Below are positions 33,497 through 41,557 of a stretch of DNA of 41,557 nt, piece by piece. Source of the stretch: Desulfocarbo indianensis (GTDB lineage: Bacteria; Desulfobacterota; Desulfarculia; Desulfarculales; Desulfarculaceae); assembly GCA_001184205.1 (NCBI GenBank), contig LBMP01000002.1, forward strand, positions 701,988-743,544, in the 5' to 3' direction. The notes beneath the pieces were generated by a model. The model saw only the letters and a program-made list of their open reading frames with translations. It was not told the origin of the DNA and ran no database searches. A program made the position numbers and the translations under genes. The first letter of the stretch is position 1. Every line of letters begins with the position of its first letter.

Positions 33497-36400
33497 CTAT
33501 TTCGATTCCTCTAAAATTGTCCTAATATCCTGAAAATGAGTTTCGACGAATTCGATGGTTGTTTCGAGACCACCCAGGGACAATGAAACCTCTAATAAGT
33601 CCGTATTTAGCAGAGCCATTCTCAGATCGGACATTGACGCTTTATCCTTTTTTATGAATTCTTTGTACATTGCCGCGCAAAGTGGGCATAGTGCTAAAAA
33701 CTGTGCTTCATGTTCCATTGGAAGATAATCCTGAGAGAACGCTTCGACAGCTTCAAAATAATGCTCACCATTACGTTTTCTAAAAGGCATTTCCTTCCTG
33801 CATATTTGACACACCATTTGGCCGTACTCGTTGGTGTACTGCTCCCTGAGCCATAGAGAAGGATCGATAGCGCCCTTGGTTGTCCGAACACTTCTTTCGC
33901 GTTCTTCGTACTCCTTTTTGGGAGATTCGGCGAGTTGTTTTGTGAGCCGTTCCTGCCGCCGCTCTGGATTGTTTACCTTCCGTTTTGGAAATACCGGCCT
34001 TTCATCCCTTGAGGCAATTTCAGTTTTCAGCCGCGCAAAATCATCCGGATGATTTTTCAGAAATTCGATGTCATCAAGAGAGACTCCTAACATGTCGGCG
34101 TGTTCGCGTTTCTGTTCATCTTCTGATTTTGTGCCCCGGCCAACACCTTGATTAATGCCTAATACTTCATCCAACTCACTTGCCCCTTGAAATTCATCAA
34201 GAAGCTGATCTGTGGTCATGTCCCCCGGCTTTTCTATGGTACCGTCCCGCGTTGGAATCCACTTCGTGTTCCGAAGGCAGGTCAGCATTTGAGAATCGAA
34301 TGACTTGCTATGACTGTGGTAGTAGAACCAATGATAGCGGCCTTTGAAGAACCATGAGTCCAATTCCAAACGTTCCTTGAGATAACCCCAAAGGAGTAGA
34401 GCCGATTTCGTTCTATCCTCAAAATCTAACGCACTCTCTAGGGACTCAAGAAAATCATCCAGCCCATGGAGCTCATAGTTCTCGATGGTTTCGCCGCGCG
34501 TTGAGTCTTCCCCAACCCCAGAAGGCAATCCATCGGAAAAAAGAATGCGCCGTGGAAGGGTCGCAACTCCAAGTTCGCTCAGAACGCTTGTGTCTGTTGC
34601 AGAAGCAAGCGCCTTTTCGTATAGGAACCAAACATCAGTCGAGTTTGAAAAATATAGTCTCAAATCTGATCTATCATGATAGATATCGCACGGTTTTTTG
34701 AAAGCAAAGTTCCCAGCCGGGTCGACAACTCTGAGAAATGGTGTCTGCTTAGCTTTTTCGATAACCTTTTTCTTCCCACCCTCAGAATCAGAAGTCAAAG
34801 CACGCAATATTTTGAGAATGTCTGCCGTGTGCTCGGTCTCGGAGATTAAGGAGAAATCTTCCTTCAAGTACTTGGGCAGAACCCTCTCTACGATATCGTC
34901 AAAAACATCCGGCTCCGAAAGACCCAAACGCTTCAGGAAGTTACCCGCTTGCTCATCGCCTGCAATCGACCGCTTCACAATCGGAAAGTCAGTATCTTCC
35001 GGAGGAGGTAAGAAGGCATTTTGTGTATTACCATCAGCTCGAAACGGATTCACCTGACTATCGTCTTGAAGCCGGACAATAGGCTTGGTCCGGAGAGGGC
35101 CTCCCGAGTCCCCGGACCATCTTGGAGAACGCCAAAGCGCCTCTTGTCCTGACAAGTACCTATAAAATTTCACCAGCCATTCATCGATCTGCTTAAGCAA
35201 GAAAGATTGTGTGATCCTGCGGGCAAAGCTATCGGGCGTGACCTCCTCGACGTCCAGTTCATTTAACAAGTATATGCGTAGCTCAGGAGTTCGATCCTGA
35301 GTAATCGAGCCGGCCAGCCATTTGATTGTATTTTCAGATTGAAAGAGGTAGGTAAGTTGATCTTGATCCAGCAATTTTCTAAGATCAGCGCCACGGGCAA
35401 GTTTGGCATTTCGCGCAGCAACGAAACTATCGTCATCTGTTGGAAGCAGCTCCTTGGCCGCTAAAGCTTCCCGAACCGCGACCACAATCGGATAGAACAT
35501 ACTGCCCGGAGGAAAATTGTCCATCCTGATTGGTAACGCATCAAGCACCGATACACCTAGGAGGCCAAGTTCCTTGAACTTTGGCAACACGTCAGCGATT
35601 AGGCGGGCTGTCTCTCGTACAAGAGTGGCGTTCCAATCGTCATCTTTTGGAATATTATCCCGCGCGGGAGTCGTCTTGTACGGTCCCTGGATCAAGAACC
35701 CGAATCGAGTCTCCTTTTCTGTTGGGAAGTAGACCACGAGCGGTGAGTCCTTGACCTTTACAATTTCGTCCCGACAGTCCTTTTCGATTTTCTCCAAACG
35801 AAAACCGACCTCGACCTGAACGTGGCGAGGACAATCGTTGCTTGGATCAGGCACATCCACGGGTCGTTCAAATATCAACCAGCTCTCGCTCTCATCTTCG
35901 CCATTGCTCTGCCCGATCACCGTAATTTCCCTTGCAGCACCACGAGCAGCCTCGTCCCGCAGATAAACACCATCCGTGCCGTCCGGCAGCCTGTATTCAA
36001 TCTCCTGAATTTCGCGAAGGAAAAGAAGTGTCCTGGCACTGAGTTTGCGAAGCCTTGCACTGATTTCTCTACATGCGACTATCGAATCAACATCTTCCTT
36101 GTTGAAAGGAAACACGAAGAGGGTGGTCCATGAGTCTCCTATGCCCCTTAGCCGCACAGCAAATGGGCGAACATAGTTCTCGATCCTGAAGCTTTCATGT
36201 CCTGAGTGTATTTCAGGCGAGGTCGTATATGCATAGACAGACTTGAAACCAATGCCGAATTTGCCGATCTGTGTGAGGTCTTCAGCCTTCGTGCCCTCGC
36301 CCACACCGCAGATACCACGCACGTCTTTTTCATTGAAAAGGCGACCGTCATGAAAGACCTCGAGCTTGTCTTCGAAAAGATTGAACAGGACTCTTGTTGC

Positions 36401-36511
36401 GCCGGCGTCCTCGGCGTTCTGCAACAGCTCAAAAAGAAAGTGTGTTCGATCTGTGTACAAACGCCCAAGAAAAGACAGATGGCGAATTCCCTCACCGTAT
36501 TCTCGGATATT
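33497..36511 (-). pseudogene. Sacsin-type GHKL ATPase with C-terminal HNH-like zinc domain, 5' end split off by IS256
   Basis: The frame is open from the insertion target duplication to the stop (1004 codons). The N-terminus is a GHKL/Hsp90-like ATP-binding domain of the sacsin type: LYTDRTHFLFELLQNAEDAG holds the N box, followed by IGKFGIGFKSVYAYT. The C-terminus has a four-cysteine zinc knuckle, CQIC then CPLC about 45 residues later, resembling an HNH fold in which the usual catalytic His-His is replaced (HYFEAVEAF). The first 11 codons lie on the other side of the IS element at 37859-37891, and the joined gene would encode 1015 residues. No in-frame ATG occurs in about the first 300 codons of this fragment, so a useful truncated product is unlikely. 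Confidence 0.8.
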
Positions 36512-36519
36512 GTCCGCTC
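36512..36519. repeat. Target-site duplication of IS256 element, left copy
   Basis: GTCCGCTC directly abuts the left inverted repeat and is repeated at 37859-37866 beside the right one. An 8-bp duplication is usual for the IS256 family. The repeat falls in codons 9-11 of the disrupted ATPase gene. Confidence 0.85.
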
Positions 36520-37858
36520 GGGAGTGTCATAAATTTTGTGTAAGTAGCCATCCGTGGGAGACTCTATCTCCTAGGAGGATCACGCGATGGCTATCAAGGA
36601 CGAGTTGCTGGACCAGTTGATGGAGGGCCTGGACAAGCCCGAGGACTTGTTAGGCGATAAGGGCCTGCTGCAGGAATTGAAGAAGGCCCTGATCGAGAAG
36701 GCGCTTGGGGCCGAGCTCACCCACCACCTCGGCTATGAGCGAAACGATCCCGCCGGGCGCGGCTCCGGCAATTCCCGAAACGGCAAGAGTAAGAAGACGG
36801 TCCGGGACAAGGACGGGCAGATCGAGATATCCGTCCCCCGTGACCGCCAGGGCACCTTCGAGCCCCAGCTGATCAAAAAAGGTCAGACCCGCATCAAGGG
36901 CTTTGATGAGAAGGTCATCTCCATGTACGCCCGGGGTATGACGGTCCGTGAGATCCAGGGGCATCTCAAGGATGTCTACGCGGTCGATGTCTCTCCCGAC
37001 CTGATATCCAGGGTCACCAGCGCGGTTATGGAGGAGGTCAGGGAGTGGCAGGCCCGCCCCCTGGACCCCGTCTATCCCGTGGTAATCTTCGACGCCCTGC
37101 GGATCAAGATTCGCGACGAAGGCATGGTCAAGAACAAGGCCGTCTACGTGGCCCTGGGCATAAATGTGGAGGGCATCAAAGAGGTGCTGGGGCTGTGGGT
37201 GGAGCAGACCGAAGGAGCAAAATTCTGGATGAGGGTGATGACCGATCTGAAGAATCGGGGGGTGGCTGACATCCTGATCGCGGTGGTGGACGGCCTCAAG
37301 GGCTTCCCTGAAGCCATCACGGCCATCTACCCCGAGGCCCAGGTCCAGACCTGCATCGTGCACATGGTGCGGCACTCCCTGAAATTTGTGCCCTGGAAGG
37401 AGCGCAAGGAGGTGGCCGTCGATCTGAAGGCCATCTACCGGGCCGAGACCGTGGAAGCCGCTCAGGACCGCCTGGCCGACTTTGAGGACAAGTGGGGAAG
37501 CAAGTATCCAACCATCGGCCAGTCCTGGAGGCGCAACTGGGAGAAGATCATTCCCTTCCTGGCCTATCCCCCAGAGGTGCGTCAGCTGATTTACACCACC
37601 AACGCCATCGAGAGCCTGCACCGCAGCCTGCGCAAGAACGTCAGGAACCGGGGCCACTTTCCCAACGACGATGCGGCCATAAAACTACTCTACCTGGTGA
37701 TCAGGAACGTCAGCGCCAAATGGAGGATGCCCCAGAGAGGCTGGAAGATGGTACTGAACCAATTTGCTATACTCTTTGAGGATCGCCTGCAAATGGCGGT
37801 GTGGACATAAAACCAAATTCAGGCGGAATGGCTCTTACACAGAAAATCTGACAGACTC
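36520..37858 (+). mobile_element. Complete IS256-family insertion sequence, 1339 bp
   Basis: The element has one transposase gene and imperfect terminal inverted repeats of about 30 bp. Left end: GGGAGTGTCATAAATTTT then GTGTAAGTAGCC. Right end (complement): GAGTCTGTCAGATTTTCT then GTGTAAGAGCC. It is flanked by the 8-bp direct repeat GTCCGCTC. The intact gene, ends and exact duplication point to a recent insertion. Confidence 0.9.
36587..37810 (+). CDS. IS256 family transposase (mutator type)
   Basis: 407 residues, the normal full length. The DDE residues are D169 (VIFDALRIKI), D235 (VVDGLKGFPEAI) and E342 (NAIESLHRSLRK), with the typical N-terminal segment GNSRNGKSKKTV. It has a strong ribosome site AGGAGG 8 nt before the ATG. 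It catalyses cut- or copy-type transposition of the element and looks active. It reads opposite to the surrounding defence genes, and its codon use is GC-rich like the chromosome. Confidence 0.93.
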   Translation: MAIKDELLDQLMEGLDKPEDLLGDKGLLQELKKALIEKALGAELTHHLGYERNDPAGRGSGNSRNGKSKKTVRDKDGQIEISVPRDRQGTFEPQLIKKGQTRIKGFDEKVISMYARGMTVREIQGHLKDVYAVDVSPDLISRVTSAVMEEVREWQARPLDPVYPVVIFDALRIKIRDEGMVKNKAVYVALGINVEGIKEVLGLWVEQTEGAKFWMRVMTDLKNRGVADILIAVVDGLKGFPEAITAIYPEAQVQTCIVHMVRHSLKFVPWKERKEVAVDLKAIYRAETVEAAQDRLADFEDKWGSKYPTIGQSWRRNWEKIIPFLAYPPEVRQLIYTTNAIESLHRSLRKNVRNRGHFPNDDAAIKLLYLVIRNVSAKWRMPQRGWKMVLNQFAILFEDRLQMAVWT

Positions 37859-37866
37859 GTCCGCTC
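37859..37866. repeat. Target-site duplication of IS256 element, right copy
   Basis: Second copy of GTCCGCTC, identical to 36512-36519. Confidence 0.85.
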
Positions 37867-37891
37867 TGATTTGATCGTAGTCACACGGCAT
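37859..37891 (-). pseudogene. 5' remnant (11 codons) of the sacsin-type ATPase gene
   Basis: Starting from the ATG at 37891 the remnant encodes MPCDYDQIRAD up to the IS target site. Joined to 36511 it continues NIREYGEGIRHLSFLGRLYTDR, the sequence expected before the ATP-binding domain. The ATG lies inside the last codons of the SNF2 helicase gene (overlap ATGCCGTGTGA, 11 bp), so the two genes were translationally coupled before the insertion. Confidence 0.8.
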
Positions 37892-40800
37892 TACTCGAAT
37901 CCTCATCGACTTTAATGACGCCATAAGCTACGGGCCCGGCGGTTAGATCAGCTCTCTCCATCGCTATATCTAGCTCCTGAATGCGTCGCGCGTAGTCTGC
38001 CTCCGCTGCGGATATCTGCGAACGTCGCATCTTCTGGATTTTTTCATTTGTTGCCTGATCGAGCTGCTCCTCCAGAAGAGCAATTCGTGCTCTGTGGCTC
38101 GTTGTAAGGCTTTCCCTCCTGTACTCCGCCAGCTCCTGGGTCCTTCGCTGATGCTGGCTGCGCGCCTCAGACCACATCTTATGATGCTGAGCGTCCAGGC
38201 CGTTCAATGCATCAGGATTTGGGGTATGGACGCTTTCTTCCGTTGATACGCTTTCTGCTCTCTCAAGAAGGCTGGAGATGTGCTTGGTTACAACATCATT
38301 CGAAGCAACCGGCTGTAGAACCAAGTCCTCCCTAACGCCATGGAACTGCCACTGATAAACTGCGAATTCATAGCTGCCTTTGGGTACTTTATTGCTTTTG
38401 GACCGCAAGGCCGTCATGACCCGCCTTTTGGTATCAAAGGTCATAGCCGCCTGTTTTACAAGAGGATGAAGGGGCATTATGAAGACCGCTTCAGGGTGTT
38501 GCGAAGCGCACTCGGAGTCGAATGTAATAAGGAGATGCGGGTTTCCCCCTTTGAGCCAGCTTCCCCATTCGCGATAAACGGCCGTGTTCTGGCGTGGAAT
38601 CATCCGAAAATCACGCAACAGATTGTTTCTGGCTTCTTGGGATAGACGTAGCGTTTTAAGCGCTTTTTCGCCAAGTATGAATTCCTGGTCCCTGCCGCAA
38701 GTACGTTGAAGGTAAATCGTAATGAGTCTTCGTATCGATATAGGGGACAGCCAATAGCTCGATGCTTGCTCGATTTCCCGCTTCATCTGATCCTGGGGCA
38801 GACGGATGCCGAACAGTTCGAGTTGTTTTTGTTCGAGTTCGTCCTGTTCCTGTATCAGCCTGATTTTGTTGTCCGCCAGTTGTTGAAGCTGCTCTCCGCG
38901 TTCTGTTTCGCTCAAGGAGAAATTTTCCGCGATACTGCGAATTTCCCTGGTGATCTCCCCGAGTATTTCCTCGCTGGCACCGAGAGCGCTGTTAAACACA
39001 CCAATCCGCACCAGGCACCGCTCGTAGATATCCGCATCGACCGTACCCGGCGTGATCAAATTGAAGATGGCTACACTCTCACTTTTCTGTCCATTCCGAT
39101 CTATTCGGCCAATCCTCTGTTCTACCCGCATGGGGTTCCAGGGCAGGTCGTAATTGACGATACAATCACAGAACTGGTAGTCTAAACCCTCGCAGCCAAT
39201 CTCTGAAAAAAGTAAAATGTCGAGACCGTCATCCCGATTTGGCGACAATTCAAAGCGATTCCGAAGCTCGACCCGATCCTCATCAGGTGTCCCGCCGTGA
39301 ATCAGCCCAACCCTAAATCCATCCGCCTTTAGATGTTCATAGAGATAGTGAAGCGTGTGACGGAAGCTGCTGAAAAGCATCACCTTGTTATTGGATAGTT
39401 TTTGTTTGTCCCGGATGATATTACGGAGAGCGTCAAGTTTCGGATCGTATGGATCGAGGTCACGGGCCTTGCCGAGGATTGCCCGGATACGTGATTCTAT
39501 GCTATCAACAGCATCGCTTTGGGGGGCAAACTCAGTATTGTCAGCTTCTTCCCATGACAATTCATCAAGGTGGCGGCTCAGTATTTCCTCTAGGAAGGGG
39601 GCAAGCCCATAAAGACAACTGGCCGCCTGTCTCCGAATGGTTGTCATCATGAACTTGACATTGACATCTTTGTGAAGCTTACTGAATATCTCCGCCTGCA
39701 CCTGAAGCAGTTCGTCATGTAGATCTTTCTGATTCGGTGTAAATTCAACGACGACGGTTTCGGGCTTGCGCACCGTGAACTCTCCGATATCGCGGCGGCG
39801 CGTCCGGTTGATTATCCCTGAAAACGTATGCAACGCCTCGAGATCAGTTATCAACTGTACCCGTTCTTCCAAGCCAATTTTGCCTTCGGCGAGCTGTTCA
39901 TTTAGACGATTGAACTTTGGATTGTATCGGAGAATTGACTGCCCCCAAGGCGTTCCCGCCGCGTTGTTCAGAGCATCCTTGGCCCCAATAGCCCATCCCG
40001 GCTCCTGGGCACGGGCCAAGGCTACCGCTTGATTGATGAACGGATTCGGCTCTGACATGTGCTCGAAGCTCTCATGATCAATAATCAGGTCGGGGCGGAG
40101 GGTGTTCAGTAAAACGAACAGGTCATGGCTGCCAAGTTGTATGGGGGTAGCTGTTAGGAAGATTACGGCTTCCGCATGGTCGCAGAAAAACCGCACCGCC
40201 TTGTGACTGAAAGTATCCTGATTCCGTATATGGTGCGCCTCGTCTACGATGACCAAATCAAAACGAGGGGGTGGGTCCAAGTCCAGTAACCCTTTTTTGC
40301 GCTTTCGCTTACTGTACGAACCATATAGAAGCGCTTCATCGAATAGGGAATATGGGATGATAATTCGTTGATGCTGCTCTGGCCAAATCCCTTCCAAATC
40401 CATTTCGTTGATACAGTACCTCAGTGTTGGTCCATCCAGATGAACAAAGCGCTCCTCAAACCGCTTCATCTCAATTTGCCATTTGCGTTCAGTAATAAGC
40501 GGTCGGGGACAAATTATTAGGATGGAACGTATGTCGCGCCTGGCCTGTAGCTCCCGGAGTATTAAACCAGCCTCGATGGTCTTGCCGACCCCAACGCCGT
40601 CGGCAACAAGCATTCGAGGACGATCTGATCGAATGAATCTCAAGACGGGCCGGAATTGATATGGGATGAAATCCACACGGGCGGCATTCAAAGAATAAAG
40701 CGTTGAAAGTCCTGGATAGCGAATCTGCAAGGCGGCGAGATAGGAATGGAATTCATCACATGGTAAGAACCGAGACTCGTCAACCGGTTGGTCTTCCGTC

Positions 40801-41234
40801 TTTAGCTGTGATGCATAGTAAGTATGCGTTTCGCCATCCATGAACACCAGGAATCGGTTCTCCGGTTTGCCTGGTATTGCGGAAACAACGGCACCTCGCA
40901 TGGTTGGGTTGGATTTGAGATGAACGATCTGACCGGGCGAGAATTCCGTATCAGACACCGGTGCCTCCGGAGATGGGCTTTCTAAAACTGCACCATCTTG
41001 ATCAGGTCCGGGACGTTCCTTCGAAAGCAGGGACGCCTTGGACTCGCGCACCTCGTCGAGCAAGCTTTCGTCCGCCCCAACGACAATGGCGAAGCGCTGC
41101 AGCGTGTCCATATCCCGGTATACGTCGTCTAATGGGAATCCCTCACTGCCCGCATGCGCCCATCTGTTTCGAACTGTCTGCATCTCTTTGACAAAATGGC
41201 GTGCCTCCGACGTCAACTCCAGTTTCGTTGACAT
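37881..41234 (-). CDS. SNF2/RapA-like helicase with truncated N-terminal HEPN domain
   Basis: 1117 residues. The first 60 residues hold the end of a Swt1-type HEPN domain with an Rx4H motif (R22-NRWA-H27), the RNase signature of HEPN proteins; its first half is missing. The SNF2 helicase follows: motif I DGVGVGKTIEAGLIL (K218), II VDEAHHIRN (D331), III LTATPIQLG, V EIGCEGLDYQF and VI RVEQRIGRIDRNGQ, then a C-terminal coiled coil (about 1020-1100). The layout resembles RapA/DrmD-like helicases of defence systems. The sequence upstream of the first ATG is the end of an IS3-family element, so the true N-terminus has been removed; this ATG may be internal. It was the first visible gene of the array. 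Confidence 0.82.
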   Translation of the reverse strand: MSTKLELTSEARHFVKEMQTVRNRWAHAGSEGFPLDDVYRDMDTLQRFAIVVGADESLLDEVRESKASLLSKERPGPDQDGAVLESPSPEAPVSDTEFSPGQIVHLKSNPTMRGAVVSAIPGKPENRFLVFMDGETHTYYASQLKTEDQPVDESRFLPCDEFHSYLAALQIRYPGLSTLYSLNAARVDFIPYQFRPVLRFIRSDRPRMLVADGVGVGKTIEAGLILRELQARRDIRSILIICPRPLITERKWQIEMKRFEERFVHLDGPTLRYCINEMDLEGIWPEQHQRIIIPYSLFDEALLYGSYSKRKRKKGLLDLDPPPRFDLVIVDEAHHIRNQDTFSHKAVRFFCDHAEAVIFLTATPIQLGSHDLFVLLNTLRPDLIIDHESFEHMSEPNPFINQAVALARAQEPGWAIGAKDALNNAAGTPWGQSILRYNPKFNRLNEQLAEGKIGLEERVQLITDLEALHTFSGIINRTRRRDIGEFTVRKPETVVVEFTPNQKDLHDELLQVQAEIFSKLHKDVNVKFMMTTIRRQAASCLYGLAPFLEEILSRHLDELSWEEADNTEFAPQSDAVDSIESRIRAILGKARDLDPYDPKLDALRNIIRDKQKLSNNKVMLFSSFRHTLHYLYEHLKADGFRVGLIHGGTPDEDRVELRNRFELSPNRDDGLDILLFSEIGCEGLDYQFCDCIVNYDLPWNPMRVEQRIGRIDRNGQKSESVAIFNLITPGTVDADIYERCLVRIGVFNSALGASEEILGEITREIRSIAENFSLSETERGEQLQQLADNKIRLIQEQDELEQKQLELFGIRLPQDQMKREIEQASSYWLSPISIRRLITIYLQRTCGRDQEFILGEKALKTLRLSQEARNNLLRDFRMIPRQNTAVYREWGSWLKGGNPHLLITFDSECASQHPEAVFIMPLHPLVKQAAMTFDTKRRVMTALRSKSNKVPKGSYEFAVYQWQFHGVREDLVLQPVASNDVVTKHISSLLERAESVSTEESVHTPNPDALNGLDAQHHKMWSEARSQHQRRTQELAEYRRESLTTSHRARIALLEEQLDQATNEKIQKMRRSQISAAEADYARRIQELDIAMERADLTAGPVAYGVIKVDEDSSNAV

Positions 41235-41235
41235 C

Positions 41236-41557
41236 TGATAGCGGTGGTCCCCATTTGTTGGACAGGTCGGCGGCTTGAATAAGGTTGATTTGGCCGGTCA
41301 TGTTTAAGCCGCCTTGGAGAGGCCCTCGAAATATGCCTCTTCGGGTGTCTTGTGGTCCAGAGAGGAATGGGGTCTTTCCGAGTTGTAGAAGTCGATCCAG
41401 TGTCGAAGACCTTTGCGGAGGGCGGCCCCATCCTTGAACTCATTGAGGTAGATGCATTCGTATTTGAGCGACCACCAGAGACGCTCGATGAATACGTTGT
41501 CCACCCAGGCCCCCTTGCCGTCCATGGATATTTTGATTTCGTGATCCTTGAGCACCT
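41236..41557 (-). mobile_element. IS3-family insertion sequence, right end (continues past window)
   Basis: The end of an IS3-like element lies about 2 bp upstream of the SNF2 ATG. The probable terminal repeat begins TGATAGCGGTGGTCCCCATT at 41236. The exact border and its duplication cannot be confirmed because the other end is outside the window. The element sits in the 5' part of the helicase gene. Confidence 0.7.
41304..41557 (-). CDS. IS3-family transposase OrfB, C-terminal part
   Basis: The last 80 or so residues of an integrase-core (rve) transposase. ISMDGKGAWVDNVFIERLW contains the third catalytic residue (E of FIERLW), followed by SLKYECIYL and the family end FYNSERPHSSLDHKTPEEAY. 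The 5' part lies beyond the right edge. It catalyses transposition of the element. Confidence 0.88.
   Translation of the reverse strand, partial: VLKDHEIKISMDGKGAWVDNVFIERLWWSLKYECIYLNEFKDGAALRKGLRHWIDFYNSERPHSSLDHKTPEEAYFEGLSKAA

Larger units (their letters stand above)
21312..41557. mobile_element. Genomic (defence) island integrated at tRNA-Glu, right end outside the window
   Basis: The tRNA half with its native terminator marks the left border. Because the tRNA reads leftward, the inserted DNA must lie to the right. The cargo is one co-directional array of helicases, nucleases and an ATPase, partly AT-richer than the bam region, and carries two insertion sequences. No integrase is seen; in such islands it normally lies next to the intact tRNA, here past 41557. 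Border and content are direct observations; calling it an integrated island is inference. Confidence 0.65.

Noticed and set aside
30422-41234. DISARM system
   Set aside because: A helicase and PLD protein are present, but no DNA methyltransferase and no DrmB/DUF1998-like gene are seen.

Overview
The window reads as chromosomal DNA of an anaerobic deltaproteobacterium (Desulfobacterota), probably a sulfate-reducing or syntrophic degrader of aromatic compounds. The evidence is a full class II benzoyl-CoA reductase (Bam) operon, two in-frame UGA codons best read as selenocysteine, HdrA/MvhD-type electron-transfer proteins, and GC-rich coding sequence. The species assignment is an inference; there is no rRNA here.

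Layout. (1) 1-628, minus: 5' part of a molybdopterin oxidoreductase gene running off the left edge. (2) 629-1732: a 1.1 kb non-coding region with repeated GCTTGCAA motifs and palindromes. (3) 1733-12416, plus: the bamBCDEFGHI operon. BamB holds the tungsten active site, BamC is its Fe-S partner, and BamD-BamI form an Hdr/Mvh/Nuo-like electron-bifurcating module. BamE (HdrA-like) and BamF (MvhD-like) each need UGA read as Sec, at codons 73 and 19; each UGA is followed by a plausible bacterial SECIS hairpin. (4) 12417-14568: a repeat-rich intergenic stretch, then GNAT and DUF3795 genes on minus. (5) 14569-21048: a hybrid histidine kinase and an HD-GYP response regulator (minus, one operon), and a methyl-accepting chemotaxis protein (plus).

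(6) From about 21312 to the right edge is a genomic island. Its left border is the 3' half of a tRNA-Glu(CTC) gene, followed by that tRNA's terminator on the chromosomal side. This is what remains when an element integrates into a tRNA gene; the intact tRNA and integrase should lie past the right edge. The island carries a roughly 20 kb minus-strand array. In transcription order it has: a HEPN-SNF2/RapA-like helicase, a sacsin-type GHKL ATPase with a C-terminal zinc/HNH-like domain, a DUF6361 protein, a two-HKD phospholipase D-like protein, a second SF2 helicase, an AddB-like iron-staple nuclease and an AddA-like UvrD helicase-nuclease. Genes overlap by a few bases or sit within 80 bp of each other. 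I read this as a multi-gene antiviral defence array; I do not know a named system with exactly this gene set.

The array has been hit twice by insertion sequences. An IS256-family element (36520-37858) with an 8-bp target duplication splits the ATPase gene after its eleventh codon; removing the element and one duplication restores the frame exactly. An IS3-family element at the right edge cuts the N-terminal HEPN domain off the SNF2 protein. The array as sequenced is therefore probably broken, and the IS256 lesion is in principle reversible.
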